64,000 nucleotides of DNA from NCBI GenBank assembly GCA_023052935.1, contig CM041292.1, forward strand, positions 40,446,139-40,510,138, read 5' to 3'. The notes below the pieces were generated by a model. It was not told the DNA's origin, did no database searches, and saw only the letters and a list, made by a program, of their open reading frames with translations. Source of the DNA: Piezodorus guildinii (Eukaryota; Arthropoda; Insecta; Hemiptera; Pentatomidae). Below are positions 1 to 13,300 of the stretch, one piece after another. A program made the translations under genes and the position numbers. How positions within the stretch are numbered: position 1 is the first letter of the stretch; the number at the start of each line of letters is the position of its first letter.

Positions 1-1441
1 AGATAAATAATGGCTAAATATGAAAGTTGGGCAAATTTGATATACAACTAAAAGAGAAAAGTGCAAACATATTTTTTTATTTATTTTTTTTTGAACAAAA
101 CAATAGCAACATAGATGTATAATATAGCGCTGGATAGCTAAAGATTTTAGAAAAAATATTATCTGATACACGGATCGTAAAGGGTAATGGAGAGTGATGA
201 AAAGCCGTTGAAACTAACTGATTTTTGTAGATAAAAATATAATAGATTATTTAATAAAACAATGCTTCTATTGAAATTCCATTTCAATTAATTCTTTAAC
301 AAATTATTTTTATCTTTATATGCATTTAAAAATTCTTCAATTGATTTTAACAACGGAGGTAAGTGAAAGTCGTGTGATGAGCGCACCAGATTTTTTCATA
401 CAAAACCAATAGATCTTCTAAGCGTCTAAGGTTATACAACCAAAAATATTATCTATTAAATTATTCATCAATAAACTGTCGTCTATTTTTTGATCCCAGC
501 AACCACAGTATGATGGGTTGCTAGTTACATTTTGAGGGTGAAAAAATCATAGACCCCCAACCGATAGACATATCCATATCAAAAAATACTAAAAATCGTC
601 CTTAGCTTTTTATTCATCGAGAACGCTCCGAATCGTGTCCAGTTTTATCATAACCACATGAAAAGCAAGGAACAAGCTAACAATAACTAAAAAGTGGAAC
701 TTACATTTTCTTTTATTCGAGAAGTGAGTCAGTGTTATCGAAAATAGTTTGTTGAATCTAGGACAGCATTATTAATAGTAAATAACGTGTCATATTAGTT
801 CGACAAACTGCCTTGTTAATTGTAAACCTATATATTACTTTTTAAAGAACCATAAAAGGCTAAGGTATTAAGATTCTAGAACTTTAGGTGAAACTACCAT
901 TTAATGGGGCACAATTAACGTTCATCCTTTACAATCAATATTTTTTACTTATTTAAGACACCGATGAAGCGCCCAGTTTCTACTGAGCTAGAGACAAGTT
1001 TAGTTGGAGGACCACAAGATAAAGTTGGTTAGTTTTCATGTTTTTTTAAAAATTGTTTATAATTTCTGTTTTGTTTTTTTAAATTATTAATTATTTCAAT
1101 TTTTATTGCAAGAGATTTATTTTATTCTGCAATTTGACGTTTATACAATTAGTACGTTGTTTAAAATTGCTACGTGACTTTTTATTTTAAGCTCAATTAT
1201 ATTTATAATAAATTATATTTTTGAATAAGTGATTTATTTTCATTAGGTTACAAATATAGTATTAAATTCATAGTGATTATTCTGTTGTTATTAGTTTGAT
1301 TCCTCATTGGTTGTGAATATTATTGAATTCAGTTTTAATGGCAGATGGTATTTATAGAATTTGATTTGTTCAATTTTCTTCCTCTAAAGTACATTTAATT
1401 TTGTATATTTCAAAAAATTAGGTACATCTTCTTATTAGCAT
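1..1441. repeat. Tandem duplication, unit 1 (1,441 bp)
   Basis: Position 1 onward is repeated almost base for base from 1442 onward, with an offset of 1,441 bp. Differences are limited to a few substitutions and homopolymer-length changes. The unit has three parts: the 3' half of an AF element (1-395, ending with GTAAGTGAAAGTCGTGTG and a GCACCAGAT tail), a unique-looking spacer (396-1370), and a short piece of AF middle sequence (1371-1441) that leads into the next AF half. No coding region was found in the unit. Confidence 0.95.
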
Positions 1442-1836
1442 AGATAAATAATGGCTAAATATGAAAGTTGGGCAAATTTGATATACAACTAAAAGAGAAA
1501 AGTGCAAACATATTTTTTTTATTTATTTTTTTTTGAACAAAACAATAGCAACATAGATGTATAATATAGCGCTGGATAGCTAAAGATTTTAGAAAAAATA
1601 TTATCTGATACACGGATCGTAAAGGGTAATGGAGAGTGATGAAAAGCCGTTGAAACTAACTGATTTTTGTAGATAAAAATATAATAGATTATTTAATAAA
1701 ACAATGCTTCTATTGAAATTCCATTTCAATTAATTCTTTAACAAATTATTTTTATCTTTATATGCATTTAAAAATTCTTCAATTGATTTTAACAACGGAG
1801 GTAAGTGAAAGTCGTGTGATGAGCGCACCAGATTTT
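1371..1836 (+). repeat. AF element, partial (middle and 3' end)
   Basis: The segment matches the middle and 3' part of the AF family, from the 'aaagtac.tttaattttgta' stretch to the 3' terminal GTAAGTGAAAGT. It spans the junction between the two tandem units, so the AF sequence is part of the duplicated block. Another 3' half lies at 1-395. Confidence 0.75.
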
Positions 1837-2815
1837 TTCATACAAAACCAATAGATCTTCTAAGCGTCTAAGGTTATACAACCAAAAATATTATCTATTA
1901 AATTATTCATCAATAAACTGTCGTCTATTTTTTGATCCCAGCAACCACAGTATGATGGGTTGCTAGTTACATTTTGAGGGTGAAAAAATCATAGACCCCC
2001 AACCGAGAGACATATCCATATCAAAAAATACTAAAAATCGTCCTTAGCTTTTTATTCATCGAGAACGCTCCGAATCGTGTCCAGTTTTATCATAACCACA
2101 TGAAAAGCAAGGAACAAGCTAACAATAACTAAAAAGTGGAACTTACATTTTCTTTTATTCGAGAAGTGAGTCAGTGTTATCGAAAATAGTTTGTTGAATC
2201 TAGGACAGCATTATTAATAGTAAATAACGTGTCATATTAGTTCGACAAACTGCCTTGTTAATTGTAAACCTATATATTACTTTTTAAAGAACCATAAAAG
2301 GCTAAGGTATTAAGATTCTAGAACTTTAGGTGAAACTACCATTTAATGGGGCACAATTAACGTTCATCCTTTACAATCAATATTTTTTACTTATTTAAGA
2401 CACCGATGAAGCGCCCAGTTTCTACTGAGCTAGAGACAAGTTTAGTTGGAGGACCACAAGATAAAGTTGGTTAGTTTTCATGTTTTTTAAAAATTGTTTA
2501 TAATTTCTGTTTTGTTTTTTTAAATTATTAATTATTTCAATTTTTATTGCAAGAGATTTATTTTATTCTGCAATTTGACGTTTATACAATTAGTACGTTG
2601 TTTAAAATTGCTACGTGACTTTTTATTTTAAGCTCAATTATATTTATAATAAATTATATTTTTGAATAAGTGATTTATTTTCATTAGGTTACAAATATAG
2701 TATTAAATTCATAGTGATTATTCTGTTGTTATTAGTTTGATTCCTCATTGGTTGTGAATATTATTGAATTCAGTTTTAATGGCAGATGGTATTTATAGAA
2801 TTTGATTTGTTCAAT
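1442..2815. repeat. Tandem duplication, unit 2
   Basis: This is the second unit of the 1,441-bp duplication. It is collinear with 1-1374 and diverges after 2815, where unit 1 continues into AF middle sequence but unit 2 runs into a different 60-bp segment followed by the 5' end of another AF copy. The near identity implies a recent duplication or gene conversion, or an assembly duplication. Confidence 0.95.
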
Positions 2816-2878
2816 GTACAGTAAATTCTCATTACACCGGATTTTCGAGAGGGGAGAGTATTTAAAAATAGTAGCCGA

Positions 2879-3675
2879 TTTTTACTTTCACTTACTATAT
2901 ATAGTAAGGAAAGTATTGCGATCGTGAAAATTTTCGAATTCCAGTTTTCAACGGAAATACACGTTTTAGGGTCCCCTGAGTCCAAATAACCAAGTCCCGC
3001 AAAAAGGTCTGTGTGTGTGTGTCTGTGTGTGGTAACTCCCGGGCGGAAACGGTAAGTCCTATGAAACTGAAATTTCATATTTAAGACAACTATACGCCCG
3101 AGACGTGACAAAACTTTTTTCATCAAAATGAGCTTACCAGAAGAGGCACCTTATACCATGCATTTTGCACCTTTTTTCGATTTTCTCAAAAACGGTTCCG
3201 ACGATTTTGATTAAACTCGCTATATCGATGTAAAATTGATTGGGCTTTAATATCATGTAGGTTTTATTTGGATAAAAATGATCTGACAGGGCTTAAATGC
3301 CGATATTTTAAATTTTCTTTCCCCAAAGTACCTTTAATTTTGTAGATTCAATATATAAAAACTAGATTATCTTGTTAACGCTGATGAAAAACAGGTAAAT
3401 ATATAAATTGAATGAATTCGATAATCAACTAAAAGAAAAGAGAAAAAATATATTTTTAATGAAATTTTTCGTTTTTGAACATAAGAGCAGTAATATATAT
3501 GTATGATATACCGTTGGAAAGCTAAAGATTTTAGAAAAAATATGATCTGATACACAAGCTTTTAGAAGTTAATAGAGAGTGATGAGAAGAAGATAAAACT
3601 AACTGATTATTTTAGATAATAATATAATAGATTTTTTAATAAAACACATGTTTCTATATAAATTCAATTTGTTTA
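2879..3675 (+). repeat. AF element, 5' end intact, 3' truncated
   Basis: The copy begins with TTTTTACTTTCACTTACTAT and runs collinear with the copy at 46593-47508, including the (GT)n stretch near 3008. It breaks off near 3675 before the 3' terminal GTAAGTGAAAGT. ORFs in it are short and not conserved between copies, so it looks non-coding. Confidence 0.8.
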
Positions 3676-3993
3676 TAATGAGCACCCTAGTTTTATGGAA
3701 TTAGGAGCATTTTTTCTGAAATTGAAGAATCCATAGATTTTATCCTTGAAATATCTGTTACCCTCCATTTTAAGCGAACAAAATGTATAGTTTTTAAAGT
3801 TCTTTTACTTTGTTTCGTGCTACAATTGCGATAAACATAATATTTTTTTAAAATATTCACGAAAAACTTAAATAAAGGAAACAGTTTTCTTTACTTTTCT
3901 TCCTCATCCACCAAAAACTGATGCGAAAAATTATTGAGCTGTTTCCCAGTTATTACGAGAAAGATAATGAACAATTCATATCCAGTATCTGCT

Positions 3994-4039
<46 letters not shown>

Positions 4040-4325
4040 CTTTTTCACTCTAGTAATTTAAAACCGTTGAGTGTTATGTGGCTTGAGTGTTTCTTTCGGA
4101 CTGGGGAAAACAACTGATTATGGATATCTATAGTTTCCATACTTGCATAATAATACATTGATATCGCAGTAGACAACGTAATACGGAATATCATCTGCAA
4201 CCCCTTATAGCCTTCAAAGACGAAGTAGAGGTGAAAAAAAAAAAAAAAATCATCTCATGCAGTCATCACTTTCTTCATCCATAAGTTTATTTTCTAAAAT
4301 ATATCTTTTAATTATAATACTTTGT
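3676..4325. other. Non-coding AT-rich stretch with a long poly-T tract
   Basis: A homopolymer T tract of nearly 50 bases lies at about 3989-4037, and a shorter A tract at about 4234-4248. No gene or recognisable transposon end was seen. Confidence 0.5.
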
Positions 4326-4926
4326 GGCGCGAGCACACGACTTTCATTCATCTCCGGTGTTAAAATCAATTTAAGAATTTTTAAAAACATTTAGTGTTAA
4401 AAATAAATTGTTATAGAATTAATTAAAGTGAATTCAAATATGTGTTTTATTATATAATCTATTATATTTTTTATCTAAAAACAATCAGTTAGTTTTTATA
4501 GGCTTTTCATAACTCTCCATTCTCCTCTACCTTCTATTTCGTGTATTGGATAATATTTTTTTTAAAGTCTTCAGCTATCCATTGATATATTATACATCTA
4601 TATTAGTATTCTTGTGTTCAAAAATGCATACAAAATTATTTTTGCAGTTTACTCCTTTACAGTTGGATACCGAATTCGTTCAACTTATATATTTGCCCGT
4701 TAAATTAACAATGGTAACTAGATGATATGGTTATTTTTATGGAATCTATCAAATTGCACTAAACGTACCACACACGGACACATATACACACAAATATACA
4801 CACACACACACACAGACCTTTTTGCGGGACTTAGTCATTTGAACTCAAGGGACTCTAAAACGTGTATTTTCACGATCGCAATACTTTCCCTTACTATATA
4901 ATTCATATATAGATAAGTGAAAGTAA
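4326..4926 (-). repeat. AF element, reverse copy
   Basis: Read on the - strand, the copy starts with the ACTTTCACTTATC end near 4926 and ends with the GAAAGTCGTGTGCTCGCG end near 4326. The (CA)n stretch at 4796-4814 is the complement of the (GT)n in the + copies. At about 600 bp it is shorter than the 46.6-kb copy through internal deletions. Confidence 0.75.
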
Positions 4927-5875
4927 TAATAGTACAACTTTTATTAACACAAATGAAAAATAACATAGTAATTGTTCCTATGATTCTGGATGATCTTTGC
5001 ATCCTTGTATCAAAAACAATAATACTATTTATTAATAGTTATATTAATAAATATAATATATTATATTATAATAATGCCTAATATCGAAAAAAATCGGTTA
5101 AACACTTTCAGAGAAAATACGCGGACGGAGGGCAGAAAAGAAGAAATTAATAATTACATAGACGATGAATCACTTTTCCATCTATTAAATTAAATTTACA
5201 TTACTTTGGATTTTATAAATTTTCCAATTGAATGATTATATTAAGGAACAATTAGGCCTCACTTTAATATTCACTTTTATGAGACGTTCTATTAAAAGCG
5301 GCATAATTGACCTGTCAGAGATGAGCTTTCACTTGGCTAGTTAAATTGTATGATATAAGACTTATATATCTCGTTTTACTAAGTAAATCTACGGCACGAC
5401 TTATTGCAGAATATGTTAAATGGACGTAAACTACAGAAACCTTATTTCTCATGAAACATAGGTACCAAATTTGTAATTTAGAAAGCCTTTTATACTTGAA
5501 ATTTGGTGCTCTAAAACATTCTATATTCTATGGCTTTCAAGTTGTTAAAGTTTACATATATTTAATGAACGAATGCCCCTATATTAATGAATTTGATGAT
5601 TAAGATATTTTTTTAGGAAGGATATTTAACCCTCAATTTTGAAAACAATATATTTTGTTTTCTGAAGGATGCATTATTTTCGAGTTGTTGGTGAAATACT
5701 GAAAAATGTGCGAACATTTCAATTTTTTTCGTATTTGATGGATCAAAATCATATTATTTGTATTGAGGACCATTAATAGGATTTCCGACTTGGTCCAAGT
5801 ACAATCCTTCCAATTTCGGGCCTTTACTAGCCTATGCTAGGAGTTAATGGACGATGTGTGTGTGTGTGTGTGTGT

Positions 5876-5952
<77 letters not shown>

Positions 5953-5957
5953 TTCAG
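4927..5957. other. Upstream region of regucalcin, probably intronic at its end
   Basis: No ORF or transposon is supported here. The last ~95 bp form a compound microsatellite: (GT)n, (CA)n, (TA)n and then poly-T, ending in the splice acceptor TTTTCAG at 5951-5957. A 5'-UTR exon and promoter must lie upstream, but I cannot place them. Confidence 0.5.
5853..5954. repeat. Compound microsatellite (GT)n(CA)n(TA)n(T)n
   Basis: Pure dinucleotide runs follow each other: GT from about 5853, CA to about 5888, TA to about 5935, then about 18 T. The final T run acts as the polypyrimidine tract of the acceptor before the first coding exon of regucalcin. Confidence 0.9.
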
Positions 5958-6121
5958 GAAAATGGTGGCAACAGTTGAGAAGGTGTCAGTACCAGCCCTC
6001 GTGGTAGGCGAATCTCCCCACTGGGACATAGAAACTCAGTCGCTGTACTTCGTCGACGTAATGGGTGCGTCGATCGTACGCTATGATTTGGCAACTGATC
6101 AAGCATTCATCGCAAAACTAG
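5958..6121 (+). CDS. Regucalcin coding exon 1
   Basis: Acceptor TTTTCAG ends at 5957, the ATG is at 5962 only four bases into the exon, and the donor is G|GTGAGT at 6121/6122. The ATG is chosen because the protein then starts just ahead of the family's N-terminal strand and GESPHW motif. The exon contributes 53 codons plus one base (phase 1). An acceptor directly upstream implies a non-coding first exon. Confidence 0.9.
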
Positions 6122-9100
6122 GTGAGTGCATAAGACAGGTTTGTCTACATTTATATGGAAGACTCAATTATATTTAAGATATATTATTTAAAATTTATGT
6201 AACCAACTCGCCGTTTTCGGCTACTTCAACACTAACTAGACAAATGGTCAAACCTTCCTCTTAACTGCAAAAGACACATTACATGACTATCATAATTGGA
6301 CCAATCGGGACTTACGGAGTAGAGTTATGGGGCTTTACTAAACCATCGAATTCCTCTAGTGTCCAATCCAAATCTTCAATGCTCCTTACTTTGTCACCAA
6401 TAAAGACGCTAATTATCCATATGTTACTGATTTAGCACGGACCAGGAATCAATCAATCTTCCATTCAATCAATCAAAAAAAACCAAAAAAAAACCATCCA
6501 CTCCATTCCTATCATCCTCTTCTATTGCTGATAACCCTCTGAGGCATCTGTAAAGAAGTTAGTACCGAGACCTTCTAGTTTAGGATACTTTTAGTGTGCT
6601 GCCAAAGTGTAGTGTCTCTACATGTATTTCATGTCAGTTTGCTACGTTATATGTCCATCACATTTACTTAATGTATTTCAATACAGTTGTAAATATCAAT
6701 AAATATGTAAAATAAAAAAAAAAAAGATAAACCACCTCGTATTGACATATCTTTTAATTCGGGGTATATAATTTTTATTGTGTAGTTCCCCCCCCCTCCC
6801 CTCTCAAAAATGCAACACGTTTGACGGAAGAAGGTGCTCGGATCGAAAGTGCTGATCAGGAATCAAATTTAAAATATTTTCGTTGAAGTATTAAATAAAG
6901 CCTCGCGCGGATCTCATTACTGCGTATGGGGAGCGTCCCACGGGTGGCGGATGTGGGGATGGTCGGTGGAATTTCCTCGGAAGCTCCTCCCGGCTAAGTC
7001 CGATGGACTCGCTGACCAACAATGAGAGCGGCCCCCCAGGCTTGCTGGAGGGTGTGACGTAGGTTCGAACGCCATACTCACGTATTTTAGTTCACAAAAT
7101 ATCACCAAAAGTCATGGATTCCTCTGAGGTAAAACGCTCATTATCCGGAGGTAAACTAGTCCCCCGTTCGGGTCTCCGGGTGGGGACTGCTTCAGGGGAA
7201 TCATGGCGCAAGATGAAAATTAGAGATCTAACAATAGGGACGTGGAACGTTAGAAGTTTAAATACGGCAGGTGGGTTAAAGTCGGTCGCGAATGAAGTTA
7301 AGGGGTACCACTTAGATATCGTTGCATTACAAGAGGTTCGCTGGCCAGGGGAGGTTTCGTTAACAGAAGGAAAGTATACTATTTGGTACGGGGGGAGCGT
7401 TAATTATTGTTTAGGTACCGGTTTCTGGTTAGGAATAGATTTCTTTCTGTACAGTTCTTTAGTGGAAGAATATCGGTTGCTATATTTTAGGGTCGTTGGT
7501 CTAAAATCGCGTTTATAAACATTCATTCTCCCACCGAAGATAGTGATGATGAAGTAAAATGCGAATTTTATGATAAACTAGAGTCGGTTTACGTTTAATT
7601 TAAGTTACCGCGAAATTACATTAAAATAATACTAGGTGACGCGAACGCAAAGGTTGGAAGGGAAGAAGTATATCGTCCTACAATCGGTAAAGAAAGTTTG
7701 CACGAATATAGTAATGATAATGGGACCCGACTAATAAACTTTGCCATTTCGAAAAACCTAGTAATCAAAAGTACTACATTTAAACATAAGGATATTCATA
7801 AGTATACGTGGACATCGCCGGATGGACAAACACGGAATCAAATCGATCATGTTTTAATACAAAACAGATGGCAAAGTAGCATAATTAACGTGAGATCGTT
7901 TCGGGGTGCAGAATGCGGTTCTGATCATGAATTAGTAGTCGCGAAACTTCGACAAAAACTAAATACAAAAAAGAGAACACGGAACTATATTCGTCCCGAG
8001 AATTTTGATTTAGTTAAATTGAACAACCTCGAAATTAGAAAACAGTTCGCGATAGAAGTAAAAAATCGGTTCGAAGCTTTGGAATCTTCAGACGAGAAAC
8101 ACGAAGATGTAAACAAATTATGGGAAGGGATCAGGGATAATATTAAAGAGGTCGGTAATTTATGTCTTGGAAAAATCGAAAATAAAAAGAACAAACCTTG
8201 GTTCGACAGGGATTGTCAAAATATGTGCGAAAAAAGAAAAATGTGGCTTATTTTCGGTTAGTAAAGAATGAAACTTCAAAACTCTTAAAAAATAAGAAAA
8301 GAGAGTATCTTAAAGGCAAAATAATAGAAATAGAAAAACACAGAAACGAAAATAACGTAAGAGAGATGTACAAAGGTATAAACCAATCGTGTAAAAGATT
8401 TGAACCTCTATTGAATGCGGTTAAAGATGCAAATAACAATATAATTGCGGATCCTTCTGAGATATTAAATAAAATAAATATCACGAGTGAATTAATTAAG
8501 GCGTGTGGAGAAGCGGGCGTTTCCAAAATACATTTTTTAGTTAAAAAGATCTGGGAAACTGAAAAAATGCCCGATGAATGGAAAGAATCAATACTTATTC
8601 CGATTCACAAAAAAGGACCGAGGTCGGATTGTAACAACTATCGTGGGATCTCTCTTCTCCCAGTATGCTATAAAATATTCTCGTCAATTCTAACTAGTCG
8701 AATCACGGAATACGCTGAGGATATTATCGGAGATTACCAATGTGGTTTTAGGCGGAATTGCTCGACTATTGACCAAATATTTTCCTTACGTCAAATATTA
8801 GAGAAAAAATTGGAATACAACGGTGTAGTCCATCAACTTTATATCGATTATAAAAAGGCTTATGATTCAATAGACCGTCAGAAGCTATATAATATCATGA
8901 TTGAACAGGGAATACCTAGAAAGTTAGTAAACCTAGTAGAGATGTGTTTGTCTGAAACATTCCATAAAGTTAGAATCGGTCATAATTACTCCGAGAGATT
9001 TGAGGTTCGATCGGGTTTGAAACAGGGTGACTCCCTTTCAACTGTGTTATTTAATTTAGCTTTAGAATATGTCATAGAAAAGGTGATGTGTACCGAGAAA

Positions 9101-10288
9101 GGCTTAAATATGGGTGACAAGATTCCGGTTTTGGGGTATGCCGATGATCTGGTACTGCTAGGTGAAGACACGGAAACCATACAACTAAATACAAATGTGT
9201 TAATAAAAACCGGTAAAGAAATAGGACTCGAATACCGATAAGACGAAGTATATGATTAGTAGCAGAAACGGTGTCGATCTTGGTGATATTGATGTATCAG
9301 GTCATACTTTTGAACACGTAGAGAAATTCAAGCATTTAGGTTCAATTATAACTAGAAAAAATGAAATCCAGGAAGAAATAAAGTCCCGGTTAAAGGTGGG
9401 AAATGCGTGTTATTATTCAGTTGCTAAGTTACTTAGTTCGCGGCTTCTATCTAAAAACTTAAAGATAAGAATTTATAAAACTATTATTCTTCCGACGGTT
9501 CTTTACGGATGTGAAACGTGGCCGCTTACTTTGAAGGATGAACAACGGCTTAAGGTTTTCTAAAATAAGGTATTGCGTAAAATATTTGGTCCAAAGAGAG
9601 ATGAGGCCACTGGGGAGTTTAGAAGGTTGCACAACGCGGAATTACGGAACTTGCATCCTGTGAATATAATTGAGCTGATTGCATCGCGGAGACTCAAATG
9701 GGCGAGTAAAGTTGTTGGGCTCGATGACGAGCGGATTCCGAGAAAGTTGGTATTTGCTGATCCGACTGGTAGGCGTCCGAAAGGTAGGCCGAAGCGGAGA
9801 TGGGAGGATTGCGTTAAGGCTGATCTCGGGGGCTTGGGCTTGAATGGTGAACATTGGACGAGTTTGTGAAGGCGGAATTTGGTGGTATCGGCATCGAACC
9901 TTCGGGTTCGCTAAGCCTATTATTATTATTATTTATTAAATAAAGTATTTCGTAATAAATGCATCAGTTTCAACCGATATTTATTATCTTTAAGTGGTAT
10001 TTTGCTTGCTCAAAATGGAAGAAAAAAAATCTTTTAGGTAATTTCATGATTTTTTATTTAAGAAAAAGAAAATTCGTTGCACGGACAGTTAACAAAATTG
10101 CAGTGTGTGTGGCGATGATGCCTTAGGAGAAAGCACTGTTCGTAAGTGTTTTTCTCGGTTCTGAACCGGATATTTTGACTTGGAACACGCCAAGCACTCG
10201 GGTCGTTCCGAGGGAGGACGGAATTAAAAAATTACCTGCAAGATGACAGCATGTAAAGATAAAAATGGATCATATATAATTGATTAAA

Positions 10289-10348
<60 letters not shown>

Positions 10349-13300
10349 CTTATGCGTTGTCCGAAAAATAAACTAAAAAAAATAATGAAAGGGGCATAAA
10401 CAACACGCTTGATGGCTATTCAAACACTAACTTTATTTGGTCTTCTAATCCTCTATATATACATTTCTATTGTTTACAAGAGGTGGTTTGGAATTAAGAC
10501 TGATAGTCTACCTTATCAGTCCTTAACTCCCCCCCACCAGTTTACGAACAATCCTCGTAAACTATATACAAAAACAAAAAATATAGAAATAAACTACATG
10601 AGACATTACAAAAGAAAAAACACAAGTACAAAACGCAAAAGGAAAATACCACCTGAAAATAGAACACAAGATATTGAGAGAAAAATAAAAATAAAATAAA
10701 ACAACACTTCCAGCAATCGGAACACTGCACACTGCAAAAAAAAAAAAAAAAAAAAAAAAAACTGACACTTCAAAAACAAAAATGCAAAAAGCGGAGGACA
10801 CTCCAGCGTTCTAGGATGCCCCCATCGGTGGGAGTTTCAATTGTTCGAGGTGCACTGTACGCCGCTTCCTGGGTTCCCGTAAGCTCTCGATCGTGACCAA
10901 ATTGTGTTCACGGATCACAACCACCCGGAAAGGGCCCTCATAACGCCGGAGTTCCTTTCCCTATTGGTCCCCACCCGCCGGTATACCACCGTACCGATTG
11001 TAATGAATCCCATTAGATCCCGCACCCCAAGATTATGCCGCTCCACCCGGCGACGCTTTTCCCTCTCTATCCGATCGCGAACCGTGACCCATAGTTTCCT
11101 CAGCGCTAGACTATTGCTCACAATGGGCCCCTCATCTCCCGCCGCACCGCGGCAATCACGCCGGCGACCCTGCAAACCGAAAAGGATTTCGAAAGGGGTA
11201 AATTCCGTGACCGAGTGGACGGAGTGGTTATACGCGATGATGGCACGCTCCATAGCCACGTCCGGCTCCAACCCCTTCTCTAATTGAAACACCCGCAGGT
11301 GGTCACTCAATGTGCTGTGAAGGCGCTCGATACCACCTCGGCTTTTCGGATGACCCGGTGTATTAAGATGCCACGTGACACCCAGAACCTTCATCTCCTC
11401 CCGGACTCTGGCGTTGTCAAATTCGCGACCGCTATCCGACGAAACCGTCTCGGGGACGCCATAAAACTGAAACCAAATCCAAAGGGCCCGCAACACCGCC
11501 TCCGCCGTACGCTCTTGAACGGGATACGCCATAGCCACCTTGCTGAACAAATCCAAAACCGTGACCCATTTATAGCCCTTCCACGTAAAGGAATCGATTT
11601 GAAGATCCACGAGAGGCGCATCAGCGGTAGGGGTTTCCTCCTGGACGGCGCGAGGTGGATGACGATCATATTTAGCGCGAAGGCACACGTCGCAATTTCC
11701 GATGGTCTCCTGGATGGTGCGCTTCATCCCCCGCCAATAATAACGCCGCCGCAACGCATGCAACGTCTCCGTGAGTCCCCGGTGGTTCGTCTTTCCTTGA
11801 TGATAAGCGAGCGTCACCTCCTTCTGCCGTTCCTCATCACGGATGGTCTCGACTAGCATGGAACAACGGACAAACGACCGGTCAACTCCGATACGCTCCG
11901 CCCGCCACAACCGTTGGATCCGTTCCCATATCAAGGCGTTGCCGACAAATATGTGGTGGGTCCTACCCGGTTTCGACGCGTCCGCCAGCGCTCTACACAC
12001 CTGGTCATCCCCGACGGACGGCTGAGACCAGACAGTGACAACCGAACACCCGCCGAAGCGTTGAAAATCGATCTTAAGGAGCCCCGATGTCCTCGTCTTC
12101 GAGATAATCTGGTGGCGCTTGTCATTCACGATTTCGTCGATTTCCTCCATGACTACAGGACGCCCCTCAGAAGAACGCTCGTCCCCCGACGACGCGGTCT
12201 CACCCGCAACGCCCGCCGCTCCAGGTTGGGATTCCTCCCCAGGAGTCCATTCCCTGAGAAACTGTCGAACATCGCGAGAAGACTCGCCCCGTTCCTCCTC
12301 TACGGCGTTCACCATGAGCGCCCGCGACAGCCAATCCGCAACAACGTTCTCCTTGCCCGGTTTGTACACAATCTCCATATTGTACTGCCCAAGGAGCTCT
12401 TTCCAGCGCGTGACCCTCGCGGAAGACTCCTTCAGCCTCCCCACCCATTGTAGCGGACGATGGTCCGTATGGACCCGGAACCGCCTCCCGAAGACGTACG
12501 GCCGGAAATGGTCGACCGCCCATACAATACCGAGGAGTTCTCGCTCCAAGGCACTATAACGAGACTCCGCATCCGTGAGACGCCGACTGGCGTATGCAAC
12601 AGGGCGCTCCCCACGGTCACTATCCTGAGATAACACTGCCCCAAGAGCGTATTCACTGGCGTCCGTCGTAATAGTGAATGGTCGGTCGAAGTCCGGAAAT
12701 GCGAGCACCGGATCACGCTGCAAGTGCTCGATGCACCGGCGTACCTTGTCCGCAATATCTGGGGTCATCACGAGTTTACACCCTTTCCGCAGCAAATTGT
12801 TAAGGGGCACAAGATACGCAGCCATAGCTGGAACAAAACGGCGATAATAATTCAAAGCGCCCATTAACCGCCTGATCCCCTTCACCTCGGTCGGGATGGC
12901 CATACGCTGTAAGGCCGCCACCTTCTGGGCATCCGGCTTCACGCCCTCCGCGGAGATCGTATGACCCAAAAAACTAATTTCCCGCTGACTTAGGGTGGAC
13001 TTCTCAGGAGAAAGGCGGAGACCAAATTCCCGCATGCGGTTAAAAACAGCCCGGAGATGCCTAACGTGGTCCCGTTCTGACCTACTAAAGACCAGGAGAT
13101 CATCCATATAGACCTGGCATACGGATTCGTCCAAACCCCGAAGGAATTCGTCCATCAACCTCTGGAACGTGATAGGAGCATTCTTCAAGCCAAAGGGCAT
13201 CCGGGTGAATTCATAATGGCCCCTCTCGAACGTGAACGCGGTCTTGTGCCGGTCCCGAGGATGCATTCCGATCTGGTGATAACCCGCCTTCAGATCCAAA

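Noticed and set aside
2776..3126. ORF of 116 codons on the - strand, similar to one at 46576-46899
   Set aside because: Both lie in the same part of AF elements, include the (GT)n run, and other AF copies do not keep the frame open.
5844..6177. Methionine starts inside the (GT)n/(TA)n run as the regucalcin N-terminus
   Set aside because: That stretch is a microsatellite ending in a splice acceptor; the ATG at 5962 fits the family's N-terminus.
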